Assembly (NCBI GenBank): GCA_900541965.1
Contig: UQLN01000072.1
Location: forward strand, 1-19,598
DNA: 19,598 bases
Direction of reading: 5' to 3'
Origin: an uncultured Parabacteroides sp.
GTDB taxonomy: Bacteria > Bacteroidota > Bacteroidia > Bacteroidales > Tannerellaceae
In this document: in pieces, positions 7,102-14,791 of the stretch
Numbering within the stretch: the stretch's first letter is position 1
How the letters are laid out: every line of letters begins with the position of its first letter
The notes under the pieces: model-generated
What the model saw: the letters and a program-made list of their open reading frames with translations, nothing else
Told to the model about the DNA's origin: nothing
Database searches by the model: none
Position numbers and translations under genes: made by a program

Positions 7102-7911
7102 ATGGAAAAGGGTATTTGGCAAGAAATAGAAAAACTGTACCAAGAGTTTCATAAACTTGGTATCAGCCAATCGGTAGACTATGAAAAGTACTACCTTTAT
7201 TCTCTTATTACCCATTCGACAGCCATTGAAGGTTCTACGCTCACAGAAATAGAAACACAACTTCTTTTTGATGAAGGATTGACTGCCAAAGGAAAGCCAT
7301 TGGTTTATCATTTGATGAATGAAGATTTAAAAAAAGCCTATGAGCTTGCCTACGGAGACAGTAAGCAAAATATTGAAATCACCCCTGTCTTCTTGCAAAA
7401 GCTGAATGCGACTCTTATGCATACTACCGGAAATATACACAATGTTATGAGCGGTTCTTTCGACTCATCCAAAGGGGAGTTTCGTTTGTGCAGTGTTACT
7501 GCTGGTGTAGGTGGTCGTTCCTATATGAACTATCAAAAAGTGCCAGCAAAAGTAGAGGAACTTTGTTCTATATTGCAAGAACGGCAAAAGGCGGCGAATA
7601 CACTTTGGGAACAATATGAGTTAAGTTTTAACGCTCATCTCAATTTAGTAACGATTCATCCATGGGTAGATGGTAATGGAAGAACAGCTCGCTTATTGAT
7701 GAACTATATTCAATTCTGCTATCATCTTTTCCCTGCGAAGATATTTAAAGAAGATAGAGCCGACTATATTCTTTCTTTACAACAGTCGCAAGAAAATGAA
7801 ACCAGTCAGCCTTTTTTAGACTTTATGGCAACACAATTAAAGAAATCCCTCTCTTTGGAAATTGAAAGATATAATGCCTCCCGCCAAAGAGGATTTAGTT
7901 TTATGTTTTAA
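7102..7911 (+). CDS. Fic family protein (class II, AMP-transferase type)
   Basis: A 269-residue protein. The Fic core motif is complete: HPWVDGNGRTAR with His186, Asp190, Gly191, Asn192, Gly193 and Arg194. Near the N-terminus STAIEG (39-44) fits the inhibitory motif (S/T)xxxE(G/N), with Glu43 expected to block ATP binding; this makes it class II, self-inhibited through its own N-terminus. The flap region is near VTAGVGGRSYMNYQKVP. Such enzymes transfer AMP to hydroxyl side chains of target proteins; the target here is unknown. It has its own promoter and no antitoxin gene nearby, consistent with an internal inhibitory helix. A broken paralogue follows at 8175-8482. Confidence 0.93.
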   Translation: MEKGIWQEIEKLYQEFHKLGISQSVDYEKYYLYSLITHSTAIEGSTLTEIETQLLFDEGLTAKGKPLVYHLMNEDLKKAYELAYGDSKQNIEITPVFLQKLNATLMHTTGNIHNVMSGSFDSSKGEFRLCSVTAGVGGRSYMNYQKVPAKVEELCSILQERQKAANTLWEQYELSFNAHLNLVTIHPWVDGNGRTARLLMNYIQFCYHLFPAKIFKEDRADYILSLQQSQENETSQPFLDFMATQLKKSLSLEIERYNASRQRGFSFMF

Positions 7912-8174
7912 TCATAAGTTTCGTTTTCTTGAAGGAAAGGTATATTGGTTTGATTTCTATAATTATTTATTATATCACAATAGATTCAAGCACTTTGTTA
8001 TAAGAATTGGTTTGATATGTTTTTCCGTCAAATTCGATTTTTTTTCATATCTTCACGACTCAATTAAAATAACGCCTTACCTATAAATGTAAGTAGAAAA
8101 AGACACAGAATAATATACTTAGCAATAATTGCCACTATTATTGTGGAAGTAACATTCAATAGTTGCGAATATGG
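7912..8174. other. AT-rich intergenic stretch with a lipoprotein-signal-like remnant
   Basis: No intact gene. In the frame through 8068-8220 an open stretch without an ATG encodes RKRHRIIYLAIIATIIVEV then TFNSCEYGA. This looks like a lipoprotein signal peptide with a Cys, running into the Fic-copy leader and stopping at a TAG. It may be a decayed N-terminus, or chance in AT-rich DNA. Confidence 0.3.
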
Positions 8175-8482
8175 AGCCTATATTTTCCCCATGTATGTAA
8201 AAATAGGAAGAAGAAGAAAAAAGTAGAGGAACTTTGTTCTATATTGCAAGAACGGCAAAAGGCTGCGAATACACTTCGGGAACAATATGAGTTAAATTTC
8301 AACGCTCACCTCAATTTAGTAACGATTCATCCATGGGTGGATGGCAATGAAAGAACCACTCGCTTATTGATGAACTATATTCAATTCGGTTATCATCTTT
8401 TCCCTGTAAAGATATTTAAAGAAGATAGAGCCGACTATATTCTTTCTTTACAACAGTCGCAAGATGATGAAACCAGTCAGCC
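8175..8482 (+). pseudogene. Broken second copy of the Fic gene
   Basis: Bases 8175-8217 repeat the leader at 6988-7029 (CCTATATTTTCCCC, ATGTATGTA, AAGAAGAAAA). The sequence then jumps to the equivalent of 7546-7810 of the intact gene, so about 515 bp holding the promoter, N-terminus and inhibitory motif are missing. The deletion joins two similar AAAA-TAG strings. The coding similarity stays high until GAAACCAGTCAGCC, where it stops and GC-rich DNA begins, so the C-terminus is also lost. Within the Fic motif HPWVDGNGRTAR has become HPWVDGNERTTR, replacing the glycine that follows the asparagine. Differences include silent changes, so the copies have been apart for some time or the second came from a related strain. 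Confidence 0.85.
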
Positions 8483-8491
8483 CGCGACATT

Positions 8492-8516
8492 GCACCGCTT
8501 CGGGTGGAAGCGGTGC
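8492..8516. repeat. GC-rich 10-bp hairpin at the composition boundary
   Basis: GCACCGCTTC (8492-8501) and GAAGCGGTGC (8507-8516) form a perfect stem with a 5-nt loop. It lies 62 bp beyond the M64 gene stop on the minus strand and just inside the GC-rich side of the junction. There is no T tract, so a terminator role for the peptidase gene is uncertain. Confidence 0.5.
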
Positions 8517-8577
8517 GAATACACCTCGCCGGGGGTGTTCGGACAGTTGTGAATACCGTTCGATGAGCTATCCTGAA

Positions 8578-10602
8578 TCAGTTTACCTCGATCATCCGCG
8601 GCCTTCCCAACGGCGGCATCGTGCGGTAAGGCACGCCGCTCTTGGTTCCCGACGGCGGCGTTACATGGTCGCCGTCGGCAAATTCGATAATATTAGGCTG
8701 TGACTCTCGGGCCAGTCTCTTGATCCGTTTGGTAATGGAGTACCGGCACGGCGCGCTGTAATACGGAATATTGGAATCCATGCACGAAATTTCTTCCGGT
8801 CTCCATATCCCGTACCGGTAGGTACAGGCACCCGGGTAGGTGCCGACATACGAATATTTCCCTATCCCGTCAAAGTCTTTCCATCGGGTTTGCGTGATAT
8901 TACTGTTGAAATCGACGTTCTGGTAAAAACCGGGCGCCTTTTGCTGCCACTGCTTTATCTGCTTTATATTTTCGTCGGGAATCGTGGTTTCGGAGTACAC
9001 GTACTCGTCTTCGAACAGGCCGAACCCGTGTCCGCCGGCTTCGTGGTGTATCAGCCCTGCGAAGTCGTACGGTGCTTCCTGCGTCGACATCGGGCATGCC
9101 GCTACGCAATACCCGTTGCTGTACATCAATGTGGTACCGGCGTAACGGGGCGTATTGAGTACCAGGATAGTCAGCAGTTCCGAGTTGATGTATACCGACC
9201 CGTCGGGAGACCCTACCATGCTGATGCCGAGGGGAGTACTAAGAGCTATGTGTATATATTCTGCGCACAAACGTGTGTCCCAGGTGATGGAAGTACCTTC
9301 GCCGATAGTAGATTTCAGCCTGTTATTGATTCGGGGGACGTTCGGTGTGGTGCTGTCGTTCACGCCTTCCTCTTCCGATTCGACGATTATCGCATATACA
9401 TTGAAATAGTTCCGGTACGTGTTGAAAGGCTCTATCGAAAAAAAGTGTCTGGCGGCTTCCCGCATCGTTCTTTCGTATAAACCGCCTTTCTTCAGGTCGG
9501 CTTTGGTAAAACCGTCGCCCATGATAATCAGGTTTATGATGTTTCCCGCTGATTTCCGCATCATCCAGAGTGTATCTTTGTCGTTATAATACTCGGTTCC
9601 CGGATCGAGGGCTTCCTGTTCCACCCGTACCGTACGCGAAAGCGCGGAAGAAGTAATGGTAACGACCGCCGAACGGGGCTCGTCGGTGGTATTTTCCTTG
9701 ACCGATACCGACAGGTAATCCGTATTATCGCTGTATTTCTCTACCGTGCACCAAGCAGCCGCCCCATCGGACAACGTATAGGTGTAATCGGAGGCAGTGA
9801 ACGAGTTATCGGAGGCATCCGGGTAGTACTGGTGGGTCGAGGTAACAGTAAGCCATTTCTTTTGCACATACGGGCCGAACTGAAACGTTTCGTTGTCAAT
9901 GTCGAGCGCCAGTTCTTGCTGGAACACTTTCACCGTATCGGTCAGTTCGGGCGTAACCGAACCGGAGCCGGATGCTTTTCCTTTCAGGTAAATTTCGCCA
10001 TACCGCTGTGTTTCGGTCGTATTTTCGTCGATGTCGAATGCGAGTTGCTCCGAAACAAGCGCCTTGGTTGCTGCCGGATGAATCCACGTTTGCGCACCTG
10101 TCGAGAATTCAACCGTGTATTCTACGTTTTTTTCGATGGCTACCGGAAGAGTGGCCCCCGGCTGCCAAACGGCATACTCATTCTTGCCGGTCAGCCGGAT
10201 GGCATCCGATTGCCACTGGGTAACCTGCAACGTCTGCACTCCGCCGGCCGACTGAAAAGTGACGGAGGCGGTACGGTTGTCGTACCCGTCGTTCGCCTTT
10301 ACCGATACGGCAACCGTGCCGCTTCCGGTTCCACTTCCCGGGCTAACCGTAAGCCACGAAGCGGCCGAAGCCGGCGTTATGCCGGACTGCCAAGCGACGT
10401 TGGAGCTTATATTTACCGTTTGTTCGCCGGCTTCTTTGGTAAACTTGATTTCGGTAGCCGACACTTCGAGGAAAGGCAATTCTTCGTCGGATTTGCAACC
10501 CGACAACAATACAGGAAAAACCAGCAGGAAAAACCACCGGTTTTTCCTGCTATTCTTTTTCTGCCGGCAATTGCCGGAATGCCATGTTGTATAAATTCCC
10601 AT
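8578..10602 (-). CDS. Secreted M64-family metallopeptidase lipoprotein with BACON-like domains
   Basis: A 674-residue protein. A basic N-terminus (KKNSRKNR) and hydrophobic run end in LSGC, with Cys36 as the lipidated residue, so it should be surface or periplasmic. Residues about 43-128 are a BACON domain (LEVSATEIKFTKEAGEQTVN, then WLTVSPGSG). Two more BACON-like modules follow (about 130-227 and 228-335, the latter with WCTVEKYS and SVSVKENT). The peptidase domain runs from about 340 (INLIIMGDGFTKAD) to the end. Its zinc site is HEAGGH at 520-525, extended to HExxHxxGxxxD with Gly528 and Asp532, as in the M64 (IgA peptidase) family. The substrate is unknown; an immunoglobulin target is only suggested by the family name. 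The gene is visibly GC-richer than its neighbours. Confidence 0.9.
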   Translation of the reverse strand: MGIYTTWHSGNCRQKKNSRKNRWFFLLVFPVLLSGCKSDEELPFLEVSATEIKFTKEAGEQTVNISSNVAWQSGITPASAASWLTVSPGSGTGSGTVAVSVKANDGYDNRTASVTFQSAGGVQTLQVTQWQSDAIRLTGKNEYAVWQPGATLPVAIEKNVEYTVEFSTGAQTWIHPAATKALVSEQLAFDIDENTTETQRYGEIYLKGKASGSGSVTPELTDTVKVFQQELALDIDNETFQFGPYVQKKWLTVTSTHQYYPDASDNSFTASDYTYTLSDGAAAWCTVEKYSDNTDYLSVSVKENTTDEPRSAVVTITSSALSRTVRVEQEALDPGTEYYNDKDTLWMMRKSAGNIINLIIMGDGFTKADLKKGGLYERTMREAARHFFSIEPFNTYRNYFNVYAIIVESEEEGVNDSTTPNVPRINNRLKSTIGEGTSITWDTRLCAEYIHIALSTPLGISMVGSPDGSVYINSELLTILVLNTPRYAGTTLMYSNGYCVAACPMSTQEAPYDFAGLIHHEAGGHGFGLFEDEYVYSETTIPDENIKQIKQWQQKAPGFYQNVDFNSNITQTRWKDFDGIGKYSYVGTYPGACTYRYGIWRPEEISCMDSNIPYYSAPCRYSITKRIKRLARESQPNIIEFADGDHVTPPSGTKSGVPYRTMPPLGRPRMIEVN

Positions 10603-10660
10603 ATCAACCTGTTTATTATAGGCATCGCCCCGAAGAGGGGGAAGCCAGGATTCTATACCC

Positions 10661-10695
10661 GGATTTTATTGGCAAAGCTGACGCCAATAAAATCC
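10661..10695 (-). terminator. 13-bp perfect hairpin after the 184-aa gene
   Basis: GGATTTTATTGGC (10661-10673) and its exact complement (10683-10695) flank a 9-nt loop. It starts 9 bp past the stop of the 10705-11259 gene on the minus strand and precedes the peptidase start. There is no clear T tract on the minus strand, so the terminator role rests on position and stem length. Confidence 0.5.
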
Positions 10696-10704
10696 ATATT
10701 TTCA

Positions 10705-11259
10705 TTATGCCCCCATTCCTCCTAAAAGCAATTTCTGCACAGTGTTATCTTTCCAGACAACAGTGAAACTATAATTCACTCCACTCTTTCTGTAGAATAT
10801 GATTTCCCAACTATCACCACTATATGGTACGGTTATCGCATCAGGATAAAATTTATCCTGCCAAGAAGCGTATATTTTTTCTTTATGCGTTTCCCGGATT
10901 TTAACGGACATCATGTTATCCAATTGTATAGCCATAGACTGCCAGTTTTGGAGCAGTTCCTGTAATTCCGATAATTGTCGGGGGAACGGAGCAGAGGTAT
11001 CTCCTTCTATCAAAATCATAGTTTCTTCCGCATAAAAAGGTAATCGCACTATGCCGGTCCAAAAATACTGTTTATCCAGCCACCAGTCACAAACCTTACA
11101 GGTAAAGACGCACAAATCTTTCACCTGATATTCTTTTTTAGTTCCAAACAGCTCATTAACCAGTGCCTTAAATGCTCTTATTATTCTCATCCTTTTAGTA
11201 TATGCTAAATCGTATTTGTTTTTATCAACCGTACTATTTACCCACGATTTAAAAATCAT
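10705..11259 (-). CDS. Conserved-looking protein of unknown function (184 aa)
   Basis: No signal peptide or membrane segment is visible. The protein is rich in aromatic residues (CDWWLDKQYFWTG, SWQDKFYP, DSWEIIFYRKSGVNYSF). A Cys-x-x-Cys pair (FTCKVCDWW, about residue 55) could bind metal or form a disulfide. The C-terminal part (residues 120-180) alternates in a beta-sheet manner, ending in VWKDNTVQKLLLGG. I recognise no family. Base composition is like the glycosidase locus to the right and unlike the GC-rich peptidase gene to the left. It is the last minus-strand gene before the divergent glycosidase gene, sharing a 226-bp intergenic region with it. Confidence 0.65.
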   Translation of the reverse strand: MIFKSWVNSTVDKNKYDLAYTKRMRIIRAFKALVNELFGTKKEYQVKDLCVFTCKVCDWWLDKQYFWTGIVRLPFYAEETMILIEGDTSAPFPRQLSELQELLQNWQSMAIQLDNMMSVKIRETHKEKIYASWQDKFYPDAITVPYSGDSWEIIFYRKSGVNYSFTVVWKDNTVQKLLLGGMGA

Positions 11260-11350
11260 CGCTCATGAAAATCAATGGATTCACAAATATAAGAAAACAT
11301 TCTTCCTCTTTCCCTTTTTCAGAAGAATTTCCTTTATACTTTGTATCTAT

Positions 11351-11395
11351 CCTATTATCAAAATTTGAAACAGTATAGTCACTTTTGATAATAGG
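11351..11395. promoter_or_regulatory. 13-bp inverted repeat upstream of the glycosidase gene, candidate operator
   Basis: CCTATTATCAAAA (11351-11363) and its exact complement (11383-11395) are 19 bp apart, so the half-sites are 32 bp centre to centre, about three helical turns on one DNA face. The right half-site ends 18 bp before the -7 element at 11414, where a -33 element would lie. This suits an activator of the AraC or a dimeric type; the bound protein is unknown. Confidence 0.55.
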
Positions 11396-11413
11396 GCGTT
11401 TAAAGTTTGCATC

Positions 11414-11421
11414 TACTTTTG
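11414..11421 (+). promoter_or_regulatory. -7 promoter element of the glycosidase gene
   Basis: TACTTTTG matches TAnnTTTG. There is no TTTG at the expected -33 distance, which points to activator dependence. The surrounding CTACTTTTGTATAAC resembles CTACTTTTGTTTCAC before the isomerase gene. Confidence 0.5.
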
Positions 11422-11485
11422 TATAACTGATTTTTTCGGCTCCATCTATTTATAATTCATAAACCTGATTGATTAATATTGACAT

Positions 11486-13663
11486 ATGAAAAACCTGGTT
11501 AAAATAGTATTTACACTGCTACTATCATCGCAGATAATACATGGCCAAACAAACGCCCAAGAATTTGCCAATCCTGCAAAGCAATATAAACCCGTCCCGT
11601 TGTGGTTTTGGAATAATGCTACGATAGAAGAATCCGAATTACTCCATCAGTTCAGACAAATGGTAGAAAAAGACGGTTATGGAGGTTGTGCCATCTTACC
11701 GTTCGGCAAAGACTTCAAACCCGAGTATTTATCCGAACCCTATTTTTCCCTGTACGGAAAGATTATTGAAGAAGCGAAAAAAATGGATGTCCATATGTCT
11801 ATCTATGACGAATACGGATTTCCCAGCGGAAGCATGGGAGCAATCAATGGCGATGAAACCCCTCGCTTCATGCATAAATATCCCGATGCAACCATCAAAC
11901 GATTAGACAAAATTGAATACAGCGTAGCTCCCGGCACTTATTTCAAACAAGCCGTTCCGGCAGGAAAACTAATGGCTACAGTCGCCATGGATACACTCAC
12001 AGGAAAACGAGTTTCTTTAAAACAAAATATCCGCTCGGGCGAATTAAGCTGGAAAGTTCCGGCAGGTGCCTGGAAAGTTATGTTTTTCGTATGTGTAAAA
12101 GATGGCGACCCGAATGTCGATTACTTAGACCCTGAAGCGGTAAAACTCTTTATAAAAGAGACTCACCAGGCATATTACGACCGTTTCTCTTCTTACTTCG
12201 GCAATGTTATTACAGAAACCTTCTGCGATGAACCGACACTGTACCGTGCCAAAGGACGGATATGGACAAACAATTTCAATGAAAAATTCACAGAGCATTA
12301 CCACAGTTCACCCGATTTACTGTATCCCGCCCTCTGGTATGACATAGGCGAAGAAACACAGTCGGCAAGAAACCGCATGTTCGGATTACGCGCAACTTTG
12401 TATTCGGAAGGTTTTATGAAAGCAATCAGCGAATGGGCTAAAGCACATCATATCCAGTCGACCGGCCACCAGGACCAGGAAGAAATCCTGAATCCTGTCA
12501 GTGTATCCGGAGATTTGATGCTTTGCGGCAAACACATGGGCGTACCCGGCATAGATAAAATAGGCGGCGGACGTCCCACCGAATTATTTTATAAAGTCGT
12601 TTCCTCCTCCGCCTATAACTGGGACAAACAGCGGGTTATGTCCGAGACTTACGGCGCCATGGGCAACCTGAAAGTCAAAGAACTTTACCACATTGCCATG
12701 GAACAATATACCAAAGGCGTAAACCAGTTAATTCCCCATGCAGTCTGGTATAACGACAAGAACGTGACATTCCTTCCCGAATTATCCTGGCGAAACGATT
12801 TATACCGGGACTCGCTTCCCGAATTCAATAAATTCCTGTCCCGCCTCAACTACGTTTTGCAGCAAGAAGGCAGGCACGTGGCAGATATAGCAGTTCTTTA
12901 TCCTATCGAGACACTACAGGGAGAACACCGGTTAGATGGAGAATTGGGATTTTATGAAGGCGGCATTGCCATTCCGAATACCGATTACACACATGTATCC
13001 GCCTTATTAACAGACACACTCGGAAGGGATTTCACTTACCTGCATCCCGAAGTATTAGCCGGGAAATGCAAGATAAAAGAGGGATTATTATACATGGAGA
13101 ATCCTATCAACAAAGAATCTTTCCAGATTATCATCCTTCCGGGAGTGAAAACCATTTCATTATCGAACTTGAAAAAGATAGAGTCCTTCCACAAGGCAGG
13201 AGGAAGTGTTATCTTCACCACCCGGCTACCGGAGAAATCCGTAGAGCCCGGTAAAGATAACGAGATAAAAAGCATCATCAGCAACATGCTTTCTTCTAAA
13301 AAGACCGGCACCTCTTCCGGTAAAGTATTCTTTATAGACAAACCGGCACCTGAAAAGTTAAGGACAGCACTCACTGCCTGCTGTAGCACTCCGGATATCA
13401 GTTTCCCTGTAGGAAAAGAACTGAATTATATCCATAAAGTAAACGGGGAACAGGCAGTCTATTACTTTGCCAATTTAAAAGAAGAACCCTATCGTGCGGA
13501 TGTTGTGTTACGCGGAAAAATAACACCCGTTTTATTGAATCCGCATACCGGACAACAAACAGATGTAGTATATAAACACCAACGCTCCCAGGGCATCGAG
13601 ACCACCTCTATTACGCTGCCTATCGAGAAATGTTCTTCCGTATTTATTATCGACAAGAAATAG
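11486..13663 (+). CDS. Glycoside hydrolase, GH106-like (alpha-L-rhamnosidase-related)
   Basis: A 725-residue protein with signal peptide MKNLVKIVFTLLLSSQIIHG, so it is exported. The start of the mature part, YKPVPLWFWNNATIEESELLHQ, with GYGGCAILPFGKDF and YDEYGFPSG (107-115), is the barrel signature of the Glyco_hydro_106 family. Conserved acidic patches are FCDEPTLY (about 247) and MSETYGAMG (385-393). The barrel is followed by a Rossmann-like module and a beta module ending in SSVFIIDKK. Family members usually continue with a sugar-binding sandwich to about 1,000 residues; here the protein stops at that boundary. Rhamnose is the family's best-known substrate, but this branch may act on another deoxy or acidic sugar. 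It is convergent with the AraC-family gene 17 bp away. Confidence 0.82.
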   Translation: MKNLVKIVFTLLLSSQIIHGQTNAQEFANPAKQYKPVPLWFWNNATIEESELLHQFRQMVEKDGYGGCAILPFGKDFKPEYLSEPYFSLYGKIIEEAKKMDVHMSIYDEYGFPSGSMGAINGDETPRFMHKYPDATIKRLDKIEYSVAPGTYFKQAVPAGKLMATVAMDTLTGKRVSLKQNIRSGELSWKVPAGAWKVMFFVCVKDGDPNVDYLDPEAVKLFIKETHQAYYDRFSSYFGNVITETFCDEPTLYRAKGRIWTNNFNEKFTEHYHSSPDLLYPALWYDIGEETQSARNRMFGLRATLYSEGFMKAISEWAKAHHIQSTGHQDQEEILNPVSVSGDLMLCGKHMGVPGIDKIGGGRPTELFYKVVSSSAYNWDKQRVMSETYGAMGNLKVKELYHIAMEQYTKGVNQLIPHAVWYNDKNVTFLPELSWRNDLYRDSLPEFNKFLSRLNYVLQQEGRHVADIAVLYPIETLQGEHRLDGELGFYEGGIAIPNTDYTHVSALLTDTLGRDFTYLHPEVLAGKCKIKEGLLYMENPINKESFQIIILPGVKTISLSNLKKIESFHKAGGSVIFTTRLPEKSVEPGKDNEIKSIISNMLSSKKTGTSSGKVFFIDKPAPEKLRTALTACCSTPDISFPVGKELNYIHKVNGEQAVYYFANLKEEPYRADVVLRGKITPVLLNPHTGQQTDVVYKHQRSQGIETTSITLPIEKCSSVFIIDKK

Positions 13664-13680
13664 AGCATCCGGTATTTACA

Positions 13681-14568
13681 TCAAGGTTTTCCTTTTTTCC
13701 TGAAATGGGAAGGAGGGAAACCTTCCCGTTTACGGAAAAAGGTAGAGAACTGCGCCACACTCTCAAAACTCAAGGCATAAGCTATTTCAGAAATGCTCAT
13801 TTGGGTGGTATGCAACAATTCTTTCGCCCTGAGATAACGCAACTGCAACTGATATTGTGCCGGAGAGATTCCCGTATATTCCTTAAATGAACTCCGGAAC
13901 CATGAATAGCCCACATTCAGATTCTTAGCAATCGTTTCCACAGGCAGCGGATTATCGATTGTCTTCTTCATAATGGTTCGCGCCTCATTAATCTTTTCAA
14001 TCGCAACCGATTTCCCGAAAGACATATTCTTTTCCTTATAGTAAACATTCCCCATTATATACAAAACCATACTCGATATCAACTGCTGGTAACCGGTTCT
14101 TTCTTCTGTGGCATAGGTCACAATATCTTCATACAGCCCAATAATCGTCGTATTCACTCCAATCTCATAAATCGGCTTTTCCCTGGAGAAGAATTTATTT
14201 TCTATCCAACTCTCAATAAGTTTGCCTTTGAAACCGACCCAATGTTCGAACCATCCTTCTTCCTCCGGATAATAGCTGTGCCATTCATTCGGATATAATA
14301 AGAACATCGTTCCCGCCTTTATCTTCTGTTTCTTACAGAACTGCGACTGGAAATAACCACTTCCTTTCGATATATATACCAACTGATATTCATCAAGCAT
14401 CCGACCTTTCTGCGGGTTGAACATATAGGATTTCGGATGTTGCGATGAAGGATAGGAACTATGCGGAGGTATGCACTGATAACCTGCCGTCACTACCGTC
14501 AGCCCCCATTTTTCATCTACCGCACTCACATTCAGGTACCGGATATTATTACTTCGTTGTGTTGTCAT
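13681..14568 (-). CDS. AraC family transcriptional regulator
   Basis: A 295-residue protein. The N-terminal half is a cupin-type sugar-binding domain (about 20-150: DEYQLVYISKGSGYFQSQ, TMFLLYPNEWHSYYP). The C-terminal half is a two-helix-turn-helix AraC domain (about 193-290: IAKNLNVGYSWFRSSFKEYTG, then QMSISEIAYALSFES and the signature AQFSTFFRKREGFPPSHFRK). It is a cytoplasmic regulator, probably an activator responding to the sugar released by the adjacent glycosidase. It lies between two enzyme genes, convergent with one and divergent from the other, so it is the natural candidate for their shared promoter motif. The link is inferred from position. Confidence 0.92.
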   Translation of the reverse strand: MTTQRSNNIRYLNVSAVDEKWGLTVVTAGYQCIPPHSSYPSSQHPKSYMFNPQKGRMLDEYQLVYISKGSGYFQSQFCKKQKIKAGTMFLLYPNEWHSYYPEEEGWFEHWVGFKGKLIESWIENKFFSREKPIYEIGVNTTIIGLYEDIVTYATEERTGYQQLISSMVLYIMGNVYYKEKNMSFGKSVAIEKINEARTIMKKTIDNPLPVETIAKNLNVGYSWFRSSFKEYTGISPAQYQLQLRYLRAKELLHTTQMSISEIAYALSFESVAQFSTFFRKREGFPPSHFRKKGKP

Positions 14569-14738
14569 GGTATTTATTCCTTCTATTTATAAGTAGTATG
14601 ATATCTCCATTCGCAAAGATAGAGTTTTATTATTAATTCGATAATGATAATCAAGTTTCTATTATACAAGACATTAATATCTATCATTTTACGAAATAAT
14701 TAAATCAAATAGATAAAAAGCCGATGCGAAAAACGCCC

Positions 14739-14746
14739 TACTTTTG
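14739..14746 (+). promoter_or_regulatory. -7 promoter element of the isomerase gene
   Basis: TACTTTTG matches TAnnTTTG and is 46 bp before the ATG. As at the glycosidase gene, no TTTG -33 element is seen. The 223-bp region to the AraC gene also contains CTATTATACAAG (14659-14670), partly like the CTATTATCAAAA half-site at 11352. Confidence 0.45.
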
Positions 14747-14791
14747 TTTCACAATTTATTAATCGCGTCAATTATATAGTCATAATACAGC

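Noticed and set aside
6970..7311. 113-codon minus-strand open frame across the Fic start
   Set aside because: It is antisense to the Fic gene N-terminus and promoter, has no family pattern, and the Fic gene is well supported.
7862..8086. 74-codon open frame overlapping the Fic 3' end
   Set aside because: It begins inside the Fic gene in another frame and runs through AT-rich DNA, giving Phe/Tyr-rich sequence typical of non-coding translation.
8163..8552. 129-codon open frame read as a short Fic protein
   Set aside because: It begins at a TTG in the leader, joins unrelated leader codons to mid-Fic sequence, lacks the inhibitory motif and N-terminal fold, has GNER in place of GNGR and ends in unrelated GC-rich sequence. 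It is better called a relic.
8890..9480. 196-codon plus-strand open frame opposite the zinc site
   Set aside because: It lies wholly antisense to the peptidase domain and has no recognisable motif or start context.
9832..10725. 297-codon plus-strand open frame opposite the peptidase gene
   Set aside because: It is antisense to a clear M64/BACON protein in GC-rich DNA, where stops are rare. Its translation has no domain pattern and is rich in Arg/Gly, as shadow frames usually are.
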